Shown: positions 44,384-53,506 of the stretch, piece after piece
How the letters are laid out: the number at the start of each line of letters is the position of its first letter
Numbering within the stretch: the first letter of the stretch is position 1
Assembly (NCBI RefSeq): GCF_008728855.1
Contig: NZ_CP042906.1
Location: 4,639,570 to 4,703,569, forward strand
DNA length: 64,000 nt
Origin: Hypericibacter terrae
GTDB lineage: Bacteria; Pseudomonadota; Alphaproteobacteria; Dongiales; Dongiaceae
Direction: 5' to 3'
Notes under the pieces: generated by a model
Seen by the model: the letters and a program-made list of their open reading frames with translations, nothing else
Database searches by the model: none
Told to the model about the DNA's origin: nothing
Position numbers and translations under genes: made by a program

Positions 44384-46120
44384 ATGGAACGTAGGCTGGT
44401 TGCCATTCTTGCCGCCGACATCGAGGGCTACAGCCGCCTGATGGGCGAGGATGAGATTGGCACTCTTGGTGCCGTCCGCAACCAGCGAAAAACCCTCATC
44501 GAACCCACCGTGAATCAACATAAGGGGCACATCTTCAAAGTCATGGGAGATGGCATCCTCGCTGAATTCGGCAGCGTCATCGACGCTGTCGGCTGCGCCA
44601 TCGAGCTCCAGCGGAAGGCGGCTACTTCCGACTCTCTCGGACCGCAATCGCACCTGATGAAGTTGCGGGTCGGGATAAATCTAAGCGACGTCATCGTGGA
44701 AGACGGCGATCTTTACGGCGATGGCGTCAACATTGCCGCGCGGCTCGAGCAACTGGCCGAGCCCGGCGGCATCTGCATCTCCTCCGGCGCCTTTGATCAG
44801 GTCAGCCGCAAGCTTGATCTTGCGTACGAGGACATCGGCAATCAGCAGCTGAAGAACATTGCCCAGCCGATCCACGTCTATCGGATCGACCCACGACGTG
44901 GCGGAGGGCATTCGACCGGCGTCGTGGCGAGGGCACCCAATATTCGATTCCGGAAGCCAAGCATCGCCGTGCTGCCGCTCCAGAACCTCAACCGGAGCGA
45001 AGAGCAGGAATTTCTCTGCGACGGCCTCACGCAGGACATCACCTCCGACCTGTCGCGGTTTTCCAATCTATTCGTCATTGCCGCACACTCGGCATTCACA
45101 TTCAAAGGCAAATCGGTCAAGGCCGAGGAAGTGGGGCGCCAGCTCGGCGTCCAGTATCTGCTGGAAGGATCTGTATATCGTGCCGAAGGCCATATGCGAA
45201 TCAACGTTCAGCTCATCGACACGAGCGACGATCGCCACATTTGGGCTCATCGGATGGATATTTCGAGTGAAGAACTGGCGCAGGCCCAGGATCACATCGT
45301 TCAGAAGATTATCGCGATGCTGGCCGTACGGCTCGATGCGGCGGAACGCGAGCGTGTGCTGGCCAAGGGCAGCGCGGTAGCGACCGCCTATGAGTGCTAT
45401 CTGCGCGGCGCCAGCTGTTACTCGCATGAGTCGCTCGAACAGCTGACGGCCTGCCGGAATCTATTCGAGGAAGCGACCAGGCTGGACCCGACATTTGCGC
45501 GGGCCTGGGGTTATCTCGCCTACACCACGATGCGGGCCGTCGCTCAGGGCTGGTTCGCGGCCAGCGAGGGTGATACGGCCCTGGTGTTTGCCAAAAAGGC
45601 GGTCCAGCTGGACTCCTTCGACTACTACAACCATTGGGACCTCGCGTTCGTCTTGTGGAATCTTCGGAAAATGGATCAGGCATTGAGCGAGTATCAGAGG
45701 GCTGTCTCGCTGAACCCGAATGACGCCGATCTTCTGGCAGAATTCGCGGAAACGCTTGCTTACCGCGGCGAGCCTCTCGAGGCCATCCGCGAGCTGGAGA
45801 GAGCGAAGGAGATCAATCCGTTCTTTCCCGACTGGTATCGATGGAATCTCGGCTGGGCGCTGTACAGCGCTCATCGATACGAGAGCAGCCTTCTCGAACT
45901 TCAGCAAATGTCGGAACTCCCCAATCACGTGCGCCTGATCATGGCGGCGAATTATTTCCGGCTGGGAAAGCCGGCAATGGCTGTGCAATTCGTGGCCCAG
46001 TTCCTGCAGCATGAACCGGGCTACACGCTGGCCAAGCTCAAGAGCCGTACCGTCTTCAGGAAGGCCGAGGATGAAGAACATTGGCTCGATGCCGTGCGGG
46101 AAGCGGGGTTGCCGGAATGA
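44384..46120 (+). CDS. Class III adenylate cyclase with TolB-like and TPR domains
   Basis: 578 residues, probably cytoplasmic. Residues 1-165 are a class III cyclase domain: metal aspartates D12 and D56, lysine K52 in FKVMGDGILAEF that selects ATP, and transition-state N116 and R120 in GVNIAARLEQ, so it should be active. About 190-300 is the TolB-N/CadC-like segment (SIAVLPLQNLNRSEEQEFLCDGL ... LLEGSVYR) and 330-578 holds TPR repeats. AGGGGTGG five bases before the ATG at 44384 sets the start. Such fusions are common in rhizobia and relatives; the signal they sense is unknown. Confidence 0.9.
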   Translation: MERRLVAILAADIEGYSRLMGEDEIGTLGAVRNQRKTLIEPTVNQHKGHIFKVMGDGILAEFGSVIDAVGCAIELQRKAATSDSLGPQSHLMKLRVGINLSDVIVEDGDLYGDGVNIAARLEQLAEPGGICISSGAFDQVSRKLDLAYEDIGNQQLKNIAQPIHVYRIDPRRGGGHSTGVVARAPNIRFRKPSIAVLPLQNLNRSEEQEFLCDGLTQDITSDLSRFSNLFVIAAHSAFTFKGKSVKAEEVGRQLGVQYLLEGSVYRAEGHMRINVQLIDTSDDRHIWAHRMDISSEELAQAQDHIVQKIIAMLAVRLDAAERERVLAKGSAVATAYECYLRGASCYSHESLEQLTACRNLFEEATRLDPTFARAWGYLAYTTMRAVAQGWFAASEGDTALVFAKKAVQLDSFDYYNHWDLAFVLWNLRKMDQALSEYQRAVSLNPNDADLLAEFAETLAYRGEPLEAIRELERAKEINPFFPDWYRWNLGWALYSAHRYESSLLELQQMSELPNHVRLIMAANYFRLGKPAMAVQFVAQFLQHEPGYTLAKLKSRTVFRKAEDEEHWLDAVREAGLPE

Positions 46121-46232
46121 GATGAAGGAAATGACGACGGGTTGGGATCTCCCTTCCGGCAGGATTTCGCCGGGAGAGGCGCTGACGGGCAGTTAATGTT
46201 GTGTCAAGCCAACAAAGCACAGGGGATTCATC

Positions 46233-47060
46233 ATGCGAGGCACTGAGAATGCAAAAGCCTTCAGGCTCTATCTTCAAGGCGAGAATCTGTTTTCGGTGGT
46301 GCTGCAGGAGGACATGAAGCGCAGTCGTGACAAGTTTCGCCAGGCAACAGAGCTCGATCCGGAATTCGCGCGCGCGTGGGGATGGCGCTCTTATGTTCAC
46401 GTCCGCAGCATCCTGCTCGAATGGCTGCCGGAGTCGGCGATGTCCGACGCGAAGGAGTGGGCCAGCACGGCGGTCAAGCTCGACCCGCTGGACTATGCGA
46501 CGCACTGGGATCTGGGGTTCTATCATTTGAACGACAGGAATTTCGAGAAAGCCAAAAAGTGCTACTGCAAGGGGATCGATCTCTACGACAACCAAACCGA
46601 CCGCTTGGATCGCAAGCCGGGAATTCTTGCCGAGGCCGCCGAAGGATTCCTTCATGCTGGTGATCCCGTGACAGCCATCTCCCTGTTGGAGAGGGCCATG
46701 CGCATTCCCGACTGGTATCGCTGGAACCTCGGTTGGGCCTACTACCAGGCTCAGCGATATGACGAGGCGTTGGCGATGCTGAGCAGCATGCGTTCCAAAC
46801 CTGGCGATCGCGCCTATGTGCCGGAAACACAGTTGTTCCTGGCCGCGGCGTATTATCGCAAGTCGATGTCTTTCAGCGCAGAGGGCAACGCAACCCTGGC
46901 CCGGATGCATATGGAGCAGGCCCTGGACGAAATTCATCGCTTTCGAGAGCAGTATCCCGACTTCGAGTTGGGCGACGCCGTCGCCCATCGCTCGCGATTC
47001 CAGCACAAGAGCGACGAGGACCACTGGGCAGAGCCGCTAAAAATTCTCTGGGATCAGTAG
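46233..47060 (+). CDS. Stand-alone TPR protein, paralogue of the cyclase C-terminus
   Basis: 275 residues that align with the C-terminal TPR region of the cyclase just upstream, sharing stretches such as LDPxFARAWG, YxxHWDLxF, PDWYRWNLGWA and a closing DEEHW/DEDHW. It has no cyclase or TolB-like part. Its own ribosome site (AGGGGA) precedes the ATG, and 112 bases separate it from the cyclase, so it is a separate gene, probably arisen by partial tandem duplication. It may form mixed complexes with the cyclase or titrate its partner (inference). Confidence 0.72.
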   Translation: MRGTENAKAFRLYLQGENLFSVVLQEDMKRSRDKFRQATELDPEFARAWGWRSYVHVRSILLEWLPESAMSDAKEWASTAVKLDPLDYATHWDLGFYHLNDRNFEKAKKCYCKGIDLYDNQTDRLDRKPGILAEAAEGFLHAGDPVTAISLLERAMRIPDWYRWNLGWAYYQAQRYDEALAMLSSMRSKPGDRAYVPETQLFLAAAYYRKSMSFSAEGNATLARMHMEQALDEIHRFREQYPDFELGDAVAHRSRFQHKSDEDHWAEPLKILWDQ

Positions 47061-47079
47061 AGTGCTTCGCCGAGTTCCA

Positions 47080-47272
47080 TGGCGAAAAGTCCGGTTCTGT
47101 GGTGGATTTTCGAGTGCCCCGCACGGCTTGGAGGTCACGGCGACAATTGCCGGCTTGGAAGGCCCTTTGCCATTGGCACGAAGGAGGGCAACCGCCCCGC
47201 CTTCCGTAACCGAGAGCTGGTGGTGCTTTGTTTCCACGGCAACACCCTGATCTGGTGTTGCAGGTCGTTTGA
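47080..47272 (-). pseudogene. Remnant of an IS30-family element (transposase N-terminus and end)
   Basis: On the minus strand from the ATG at 47237 the frame reads METKHHQLSVTEGGAVALLR, clearly related to the IS30 transposase start MGTKYTQLSAEERAILASLQ, then loses similarity. 47230-47272 matches the right end of the IS at 41830-42850 at 38 of 43 bases, including the GCAACACC/GGTGTTGC stem. The rest of the element is gone. Confidence 0.7.
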
Positions 47273-47388
47273 GTCCTCACGCGCGGAATTGGGCGTGGCC
47301 TTTGTTCATGGAGGCTGGCCATAGCCTGTCTTCGTGCGCGCCGATGGCGCAACACGGGGGGTCGGCATGACAAAGCAGCAACGCCGCG

Positions 47389-48309
47389 CTACTTCCCCTT
47401 CCCGCCCGTCAGCGCCTGGTGCAGCAGCCCCGCCATCAGCTCGAAATCCGCCCGCCGCGCGCTGCCCTTGCGCCAGACGAGGGCCAGGTCGCGGGCCTGG
47501 GATTTGCCGGCGATGGGCCTGGTCACCACATGCGTGCCTTTGAGGATGCCGGCGTCGAGCGCGATCTTGGGCAGGAGCGTCACGCCCAGGCCGTTCTCGA
47601 CCATCTGCACCAGCGTGTAGAGGCTGGTCGCCTGGAAGGTGTCGGTCTGGCCGCGGCCCGAGAGCCGGCAGGCGGCGAGCGCATGCTCGCGCAGGCAATG
47701 GCCGTCGCGCAGCAGGAGCAGCGGCTCCTCGTCGATCCGCTCCGGGTCGATCTTTTCGAGCTTCGCCAGCTTGTGGGATTCCGGCAGCGCCACGGCAAAG
47801 GCATCCTCGCCGATCGAGGCATGCTCGAAGCCCGGCGTGTCGTAGGGGAGCGCGATCAGCGCGACATCGAGCTTGCCGGCATTGAGCTGCTCGAGGAGCC
47901 GCTCGGTCAGATCCTCGGTCAGATAGAGCTTGAGGCCCGGATAGCGCCGGCGCAGCGCCGGCAGCGCGCGCGGCAGGAGGAACGGACCGATGGTCGGAAT
48001 GACCCCGAGCTGGAGCGGCCCCGAGAGCGGCCCCTGGTTGGCCCGCGCGGTCTCGACCAGGTCCTCGGCCTCCTGCAAGAGCCGGGTCGCCTTGGTCACC
48101 ACCGACTGGCCCAGCGGCGTGACCGTCACCCGGCGCTTGGTGCGATCGACCAGCTGGGCCCCCAGCACCTGCTCCAGTTCCTTGATGCTGGCGCTCAAGG
48201 TGGACTGGGTCACATGGCTGGCCTCGGCCGCCCGGCCGAAATGGCCATGGTCGGCCAAGGCCACCAGGTGGCGGAGCTGTCTCAGGGTCGGGAGGTTCGT
48301 GATCGCCAT
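47389..48309 (-). CDS. oxyR: Hydrogen peroxide-sensing LysR regulator OxyR
   Basis: 306-residue LysR-type regulator. The winged helix (about 6-65: LRQLRHLVALADHGHFGRAAEASHVTQSTLSASIKELE) and the sensing cysteines C205 and C214 in RDGHCLREHALAACRL, spaced as C199/C208 in E. coli OxyR, are clear. Peroxide forms the disulfide and switches on antioxidant genes. It is divergent from ahpC across 100 bases, where it should bind to control both. Confidence 0.95.
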   Translation of the reverse strand: MAITNLPTLRQLRHLVALADHGHFGRAAEASHVTQSTLSASIKELEQVLGAQLVDRTKRRVTVTPLGQSVVTKATRLLQEAEDLVETARANQGPLSGPLQLGVIPTIGPFLLPRALPALRRRYPGLKLYLTEDLTERLLEQLNAGKLDVALIALPYDTPGFEHASIGEDAFAVALPESHKLAKLEKIDPERIDEEPLLLLRDGHCLREHALAACRLSGRGQTDTFQATSLYTLVQMVENGLGVTLLPKIALDAGILKGTHVVTRPIAGKSQARDLALVWRKGSARRADFELMAGLLHQALTGGKGK

Positions 48310-48409
48310 TTTCGATTACTCTTATCTAATTAAATCATTGGATCGAACAAGGGGTCGGGGCCATTTTCTCGATTGCGAGTTAGTCGCAATCAAAACAGGA
48401 GCCACAAGA
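48310..48409. promoter_or_regulatory. Divergent oxyR-ahpC promoter region with a 21-bp inverted repeat
   Basis: The 100-bp gap is AT-rich near oxyR (TTATCTAATTAAATCATT at 48323-48340). GATTGCGA (48371-48378), a 5-base spacer and TCGCAATC (48384-48391) form a perfect 8-bp inverted repeat 19 bases before the ahpC ATG. It does not match the classic ATAG-N7-CTAT OxyR site, so its binder is unknown; it could also fold in the mRNA leader next to the AGGAG site. Confidence 0.55.
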
Positions 48410-48949
48410 ATGCTGACCGTCGGCGATCGCTTCCCCCCATTCGACCTCAAGGCCGTGGTGACCACGGATCCCAAGACCGCCTTCACCCAGATCAACGACC
48501 AGTCCAACCAGGGCAAGTGGAAGGTCGTGTTCTTCTGGCCGAAGGACTTCACCTTCGTCTGCCCGACCGAGATTGCCGCCTTCGGCAAGATCAACGGCGA
48601 TTTCAACGACCGCGACACGGTCGTCTATGGCGTCTCGACCGACAGCGAGTTCGTGCATCTAGCCTGGCGGCAGAACCATGCCGACCTGAAGGAGCTCCCC
48701 TTCCCGATGCTGGCGGACATCAAGCGCGAGCTTTCGACGGCACTCGGCGTGCTCGACAAGAAGGAAGGCGTCGCCCTGCGCGCGACCTTCATCGTCGACC
48801 CGGAGAACGTCATCCGCTTCGCCTCGGTGAACGATCTCAGCGTCGGCCGCAACCCGGCCGAGGTGCTGCGCGTCCTCGACGCCCTCCAGACCGACGAGCT
48901 CTGCCCCTGCAACTGGCAGAAGGGCGACGCGGTCCTGAAGGCCGCCTGA
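48410..48949 (+). CDS. ahpC: Alkyl hydroperoxide reductase peroxiredoxin AhpC
   Basis: 179-residue 2-Cys peroxiredoxin. The peroxidatic cysteine is C51 (DFTFVCPTE) and the C-terminal LCPCNWQKG holds C165 and C167, the three-cysteine form known from Mycobacterium AhpC, which is recycled by AhpD rather than AhpF. The start at 48410 follows AGGAGCC; the same frame is open upstream to 47990 across the divergent oxyR and is ignored. ahpD lies 238 bases downstream. Confidence 0.96.
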   Translation: MLTVGDRFPPFDLKAVVTTDPKTAFTQINDQSNQGKWKVVFFWPKDFTFVCPTEIAAFGKINGDFNDRDTVVYGVSTDSEFVHLAWRQNHADLKELPFPMLADIKRELSTALGVLDKKEGVALRATFIVDPENVIRFASVNDLSVGRNPAEVLRVLDALQTDELCPCNWQKGDAVLKAA

Positions 48950-48990
48950 GCGACTGACTTGCTCACTGAATAACTGAAGGCCCGACGATT

Positions 48991-49135
48991 GAGAGACGGG
49001 CTCGAGAGCCTGATCGCGTCAAGCCCGAACGGCTTGATGCGCGAATCAGCCTCTCATCATCGGAATCAGAGCAAGATTCACGGTTCGGCTTGAAGAAAGC
49101 CGAACCAACCTTGCTCTGGCCCGGGCCCGTCTCTC
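48991..49135 (+). ncRNA. Branched inverted-repeat structure between ahpC and ahpD
   Basis: An outer perfect 11-bp stem (GAGAGACGGGC 48991-49001 with GCCCGTCTCTC 49125-49135) encloses two hairpins: 49011-49048, 15 pairs with one wobble and a 3-base bulge around loop CGAAC, and 49067-49118, a 9-bp outer (CAGAGCAAG/CTTGCTCTG) and a 10-bp inner stem (GGTTCGGCTT/AAGCCGAACC). It would be transcribed with ahpC-ahpD. It may be a structured RNA, a processing site, or a dispersed DNA repeat. Confidence 0.45.
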
Positions 49136-49187
49136 CTTCTTCCAGCCCGCCTGCATTCACATCAAGCGCCCGCGAAGGGAAACCCTC

Positions 49188-49736
49188 ATGTCGATCGAAA
49201 GCCTGAAGAACCGCCTGCCCGACTATGCGCGCGACCTGAAGCTCAATCTCTCGAGCCTCGCGAGCGAGGTCGGCCTGACCGAGCAGCAGCGCGCCGGGAC
49301 CTTCGTCGCGTCGGCCTTGGCCTCGCGCAATGCCGAGGTCAGCGAAGCGATCCTCGCCGAGTTCGGCCCCAGGCTCTCGCCCGAGGCGCTCGCCGCCGCC
49401 AAATCCGCCGCGGCGATCATGGCGATGAACAACATCTATTACCGCTTCGTGCATCTGGCCTCCGCGCCCGACTACAAGACGCTGCCGGCGAAGCTGCGGA
49501 TGAACGTGATCGCGAAGCCCGGCGTCGAGAAGGCCGATTTCGAGCTCTGGTCGCTCGCGGTCTCGGCCGTCAATGGCTGCGGCATGTGCATCGACGCGCA
49601 TGAGCGCGAGCTGCGCAAGGGCGGCCTGAGCGCCGAGCAGATCCAGGCCGCGGTGCGGATCGCGGCGGTCGTCCATGCGGTGGCCGCGACGATCGAGGCG
49701 GAACAGATCGCCGGCACGACGGCGGCCGCTGCCTGA
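49188..49736 (+). CDS. ahpD: Alkyl hydroperoxide reductase AhpD
   Basis: 182-residue all-helical alkylhydroperoxidase that reduces AhpC. The catalytic set is E119, C131-x2-C134 ([10 protein letters not shown]) and H138, complete. It usually connects to lipoamide/NADH. GAAGGG precedes the ATG. Same strand as ahpC, presumably one transcript under OxyR, though separated by the structured region at 48991-49135. Confidence 0.95.
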   Translation: MSIESLKNRLPDYARDLKLNLSSLASEVGLTEQQRAGTFVASALASRNAEVSEAILAEFGPRLSPEALAAAKSAAAIMAMNNIYYRFVHLASAPDYKTLPAKLRMNVIAKPGVEKADFELWSLAVSAVNGCGMCIDAHERELRKGGLSAEQIQAAVRIAAVVHAVAATIEAEQIAGTTAAAA

Positions 49737-50234
49737 CATCGACGATGTCATTGCCGACGGCGCCGGCCCCGCCGACGGTCATGGACCTGAGGGCCGACGC
49801 CTCGCGAACACATCGATGTGATCGCTACGCTCTACTCACAAGCTTCGATCGAGCTTGTCGCTGACTTGATATTCCCGACGGCGCCGGCCCCGCCGACGGT
49901 CATGGACCTGAGGGCCGACGCCTCGCGAACCCCGATCTTCTTCCCCCAGGAAGGTCGGGGTTTGTCGTTTGAGGCTCTTTTCTTCTCCCCTCCCCCAAAA
50001 GTTGGCGGAGGGGAAGGAAAGGCCAGATCCAACGATCCGCGGCGCTTACATCCTTCGATCTATGCGACGCCGCCGCCGTCAAAACCGGTTCACGGAGATT
50101 CCCTTAACGTCCGTCGAAATCGACGCGCCCTCATCATTTCGGGGGAGGGAATTCACGGTTTGGCAAGGGCTCTGACCCAATCCTCCTGCAGCAAATCCCC
50201 TCCGCCGCATGCGCTCGCTCCGAGGTTTGGAATC
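49737..50234. other. Intergenic region between ahpD and the chemoreceptor
   Basis: Nearly 500 bases holding the direct repeats above and a short hairpin of the CCCCTCCCCC/GGAGGGGAAGG type near 49985-50018. No gene found; the chemoreceptor frame is open through part of it but begins at 50235. Confidence 0.5.
49754..49930. repeat. Two copies of a 56-bp direct repeat
   Basis: 49754-49809 and 49875-49930 are identical over 56 bases (CCGACGGCGCCGGCCCCGCC...), offset by 121 bases. The spacer holds TCGATGTGATCGCTACGCTC (49813-) that recurs at 5962 and an AAGCTTCGATCGAGCTTG palindrome. The first copy starts about 18 bases after the ahpD stop. Confidence 0.8.
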
Positions 50235-52193
50235 ATGAAGAAGTTCACGATCGCCCACAAGCTGGGCCTGGCCTCGCTCCTGTTCCTCGTGCCGGTCGCC
50301 TATATGGTGTGGGCGCTGGTGGCCTCGCAGAACATCGCGATCGATTTCGGCGACAAGGAGAACGCCGGCAATTTCTATCTGCGCGGGCTGACCAAGCTGC
50401 AGATGGAAGTCGCGCGGTCGATCGTGTCGGGCGCACCCGTCGACGGCAAGGCGGCCGCGCAGGAGATCCGCGCGCTCGAGACGAGCCATGGCGAAGGGAT
50501 GGAGAGCGCCGAGCTGGCCGAGGCCGCGGCGACCAGCCTCGCCGATCTCGATGGCGGCCTCGCGGCGGAGAAGCTCGAGGCCGCCCGTGCCGCTTTGCGC
50601 GCGGTGATCTACCGCATCGGCGACAAGTCGAACCTGATTCTCGATCCCGATCTCGACAGCTACTACGTGATGGACCTGGTGCTGATCAAGCTGCCGGACA
50701 TCCTCGACCGCACCGCCGGCATGATCAATCTCGGCCGCGCCGACTGGAAGGACGGCGCCATCGGCGGCGACGAGCAGGTCGATTTCTTCGTGGCGCTGGG
50801 CGGCCTGACCTCGCTGCTCGAGGGCGCCGACGCCTCGGTGGGCTCGGGCTATAGCGGCAATGCCGATGGCAGCCTCAAGGCCAATCTCGACGGCAGCTAT
50901 CAAACCTTCAAGACCACGCTCGCCGGCTTCGCCGAGAATGTCGCCAAGGGCACGACCTCCGACGCCGACGCCGCCAAGACCTTCACCGCCATCGACGGTT
51001 TCTACAAGGTGGCCTCCAGCGAGATGCAGCGGCTGCTCGAGCGGCGCGTGGCCGCGTTCGAATGGGACCAGCTCCTATCGTTCATCATCACCGGCGTCCT
51101 TTTCCTCGCCGCGATCGGCGTGGTGCTGGCGATGATCCGCGTCAGCGTGATCCGTCCCTTGCGCAAGATGACCGGCTCGATGCAGCAGCTCGCCAGCGGG
51201 AACCTCGAGGTCGCGATCGATCGCGCCAAGAATGCCGACGAGGTCGGCGAGATGGCGCAGGCCCTGCTGGTGTTCCGCGAGAACGCCGTCAAGGCGAAGG
51301 CCCTCGAGGCCGAGCAGCTCGCCGAAAGCGAGCGCCGCCTGCAGCGCCATGAAGCGCTGGAGGCGATGGCCAAGGCCTTCGACGCCGCGGTCAGCGGACG
51401 GCTGGACGCGGTGTCCCAGGCGGTGAAGCAGCTGGGATCGACCGCCTCGACCTTGTCGCATCAGGCCGACGAGACCAACGCCCAGGCGAGCGAGGTCGCC
51501 CAGAGTGCCGCGACCGCCACCGAGAACTCGCAGACCGTCGCCGCCGCGACAGTGGAGCTGGCGGCCTCGAGCCGCGAGATCGCGAGCCAGACCGACCAGA
51601 CCACCGCGACCGCCGAACGCGCCGTCTCCGAGGCCGATCAGGCCACGAAGATCGTCGAGGAGCTTTCCAAGGTCTCGCGCGATGTCGGCGGCGTGATCCA
51701 GTTCATCACCGAGATCGCCAGCCAGACCAACCTGCTGGCGCTCAATGCGACGATCGAGGCGGCGCGCGCCGGCGAAGCCGGCAAGGGTTTCGCCGTGGTG
51801 GCGAACGAGGTCAAGCAGCTCGCCGGCCAGACCGCCAAGGCGACCGACGAGATCGGCGCCAAGCTCCAGGCGGTCGATGCCGCGACCCGCGAAGCGACCG
51901 GCGTGATGCAGCGCCTCGCCAGCATCATCGCCGAGATCAATACCAGCGCCGGCGTGATCGCCGAGGCGGTGCAGCAGCAGGGCAGCGCCACCGCCGAGAT
52001 CAGCCAGAACGTCCAGCAGGCCGCGAGCCGCACCGGCCAGGTGTCGGCCAGCATGGGCCAGGTGACCAAGAGCGCCGAGGTGACCAAGTCGGCCTCGACC
52101 GCGCTCCTCGGTTCATCGAGCGCGCTGAGCCGCCAGGCCACCGACCTCAAGACCGAGATCGACAGCTTCCTGGCGCAGATCAAGGCGGCATAA
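50235..52193 (+). CDS. Methyl-accepting chemotaxis protein
   Basis: 652-residue inner-membrane chemoreceptor. Helix 1 is at about 9-31, followed by a periplasmic sensor of roughly 260 residues, helix 2 ([20 protein letters not shown]), a HAMP domain ([20 protein letters not shown]) and the signalling domain with hairpin tip [20 protein letters not shown] and [12 protein letters not shown], which binds CheA/CheW. GAGG lies nine bases before the ATG at 50235. The sensor domain is helix-rich with no recognised ligand pocket. No che genes are in the window. Confidence 0.93.
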   Translation: MKKFTIAHKLGLASLLFLVPVAYMVWALVASQNIAIDFGDKENAGNFYLRGLTKLQMEVARSIVSGAPVDGKAAAQEIRALETSHGEGMESAELAEAAATSLADLDGGLAAEKLEAARAALRAVIYRIGDKSNLILDPDLDSYYVMDLVLIKLPDILDRTAGMINLGRADWKDGAIGGDEQVDFFVALGGLTSLLEGADASVGSGYSGNADGSLKANLDGSYQTFKTTLAGFAENVAKGTTSDADAAKTFTAIDGFYKVASSEMQRLLERRVAAFEWDQLLSFIITGVLFLAAIGVVLAMIRVSVIRPLRKMTGSMQQLASGNLEVAIDRAKNADEVGEMAQALLVFRENAVKAKALEAEQLAESERRLQRHEALEAMAKAFDAAVSGRLDAVSQAVKQLGSTASTLSHQADETNAQASEVAQSAATATENSQTVAAATVELAASSREIASQTDQTTATAERAVSEADQATKIVEELSKVSRDVGGVIQFITEIASQTNLLALNATIEAARAGEAGKGFAVVANEVKQLAGQTAKATDEIGAKLQAVDAATREATGVMQRLASIIAEINTSAGVIAEAVQQQGSATAEISQNVQQAASRTGQVSASMGQVTKSAEVTKSASTALLGSSSALSRQATDLKTEIDSFLAQIKAA

Positions 52194-52213
52194 GGGCCGC
52201 GGAGGCTTCTTAT

Positions 52214-52371
52214 CTCCTCCCCCAGGCGGGCTTCGCCCGCGACTCTTAGGAGTCTGCCGGCGGAGCCGGCGGGAGGGGGAGGATTAAGGAGGGGGGTTTT
52301 CTTGAAGCATCGAGTTGCCGGCTCACCCCCCTTCCTAACCTTCCCCCTCAAGGGGGGAAGGGATAAGACCG
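52214..52371. repeat. GC-rich palindromic repeat cluster
   Basis: CTCCTCCCCC pairs with GGGGGAGGA around inner stems (GCGGGC/GCCCGC, GACTC/GAGTC, GCCGGC); then GGATTAAGGAGGGG, and CCTTCCCCCTCAAGGGGGGAAGG. Same element type as 2383-2480. It lies between convergent genes. Confidence 0.7.
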
Positions 52372-52402
52372 AAGGGCGTCGAACTGAGCTGCTTTCGCTG
52401 CC

Positions 52403-53473
52403 CTACCCGATCCGCTTCCCCGTCTCCGCGTCGAACAGATGCACATGGTCGAGCTGCGGGTAGAGCGCGAGGGTCGAGCCCGGGGCCGGGTTGCGGCGTT
52501 CGGCGATGACGGCGCTGATGGGCGTGTTCGCGACCCGGGCCGAGACATAGGTGCTGGCGCCGGTCGGCTCCACCACCTCGACGATCGCCGGCAGGCCAGC
52601 ACCGGCGCCGGTCAGCGTCAGATGCTCGGGCCTGATGCCGTAGCTCAGCGCCCGGCCGTCCGCGGCCTCGGGGCGGCGCGCGAGCGGAAGCCTGACGCCG
52701 TCGCTCTCGACATAGGCGGCACCGCCCTCGCTCGCCAGGCGCCCGGTCAGGAAGTTCATCGCCGGCGAGCCGATGAAACCTGCCACGAAGCGGTTGACGG
52801 GCCGGTCATAGAGCTCGAGCGGCCGCCCCACCTGCTCCACATGGCCGCCATTCAGCACGACGATGCGGTCGGCCATGGTCATGGCCTCGAGCTGGTCGTG
52901 GGTCACATAGATCGCGGTGATGCCGAGGCGCTGATGGAGCGCCTTGATCTCGCCACGCATCGAGACGCGGAGCTGCGCGTCGAGATTGCTCAAGGGCTCG
53001 TCGAACAGGAACACCTGGGGCTGGCGCACGATGGCGCGCCCCATGGCGACGCGCTGGCGCTGCCCGCCCGATAATTGCCGGGGATGGCGGTCGAGGAGCG
53101 CCTGCAGCCCCAGGATCTCGGCCGCGCGTCCCACGCCCTTCTCGATCTCCGCCTTGCCGGCGCCGCGCAGCTTGAGGCTGAACCCCATGTTCTCGCGCAC
53201 CGTCATATGCGGATAGAGCGCGTAGTTCTGGAACACCATGGCGATGTCACGCTGCTTGGGCGGCACCTTGTTGACGACCCGGCCGCCCACCGCGATCGTG
53301 CCCTCGCTGATCTCCTCGAGCCCGGCCACCATCCGCAGCAGGCTCGACTTGCCGCAGCCGGAAGGTCCCACCAGCACGACGAACTCGCCATCGGGAATGG
53401 CGATGTCGATGCCCTGCAGCACCTTCTGGGTGCCGTAGCTCTTGCCGACGCCCACGATATCGACGCTTGCCAT
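52403..53473 (-). CDS. UgpC/MalK-type ABC transporter ATPase
   Basis: 356 residues with the full nucleotide-binding core: Walker A GPSGCGKSS (36-44), Q-loop FQNYALYPHM, signature LSGGQRQRVAMGRA, Walker B VFLFDEPLSNLDA, and a C-terminal OB-type (TOBE) regulatory domain (YGIRPEHL, TGASTYV). It energises CUT1 sugar import and can serve several permeases. GGGAGCC precedes the ATG. It is the last gene of the island's long unit; its permeases are encoded at 60987-62703. Confidence 0.94.
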   Translation of the reverse strand: MASVDIVGVGKSYGTQKVLQGIDIAIPDGEFVVLVGPSGCGKSSLLRMVAGLEEISEGTIAVGGRVVNKVPPKQRDIAMVFQNYALYPHMTVRENMGFSLKLRGAGKAEIEKGVGRAAEILGLQALLDRHPRQLSGGQRQRVAMGRAIVRQPQVFLFDEPLSNLDAQLRVSMRGEIKALHQRLGITAIYVTHDQLEAMTMADRIVVLNGGHVEQVGRPLELYDRPVNRFVAGFIGSPAMNFLTGRLASEGGAAYVESDGVRLPLARRPEAADGRALSYGIRPEHLTLTGAGAGLPAIVEVVEPTGASTYVSARVANTPISAVIAERRNPAPGSTLALYPQLDHVHLFDAETGKRIG

Positions 53474-53506
53474 GGCGTTCAGGCTCCCGCGCGCCGGCCG
53501 GACGCG

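Noticed and set aside
49754-49930. Possible CRISPR array
   Set aside because: Only two repeat copies, each 56 bases, with a 65-base spacer and no cas genes.
49818-50234. Upstream extension of the chemoreceptor
   Set aside because: The frame is open, but it crosses repeats and a hairpin; the ATG at 50235 starts right before helix 1 and has a GAGG ribosome site.
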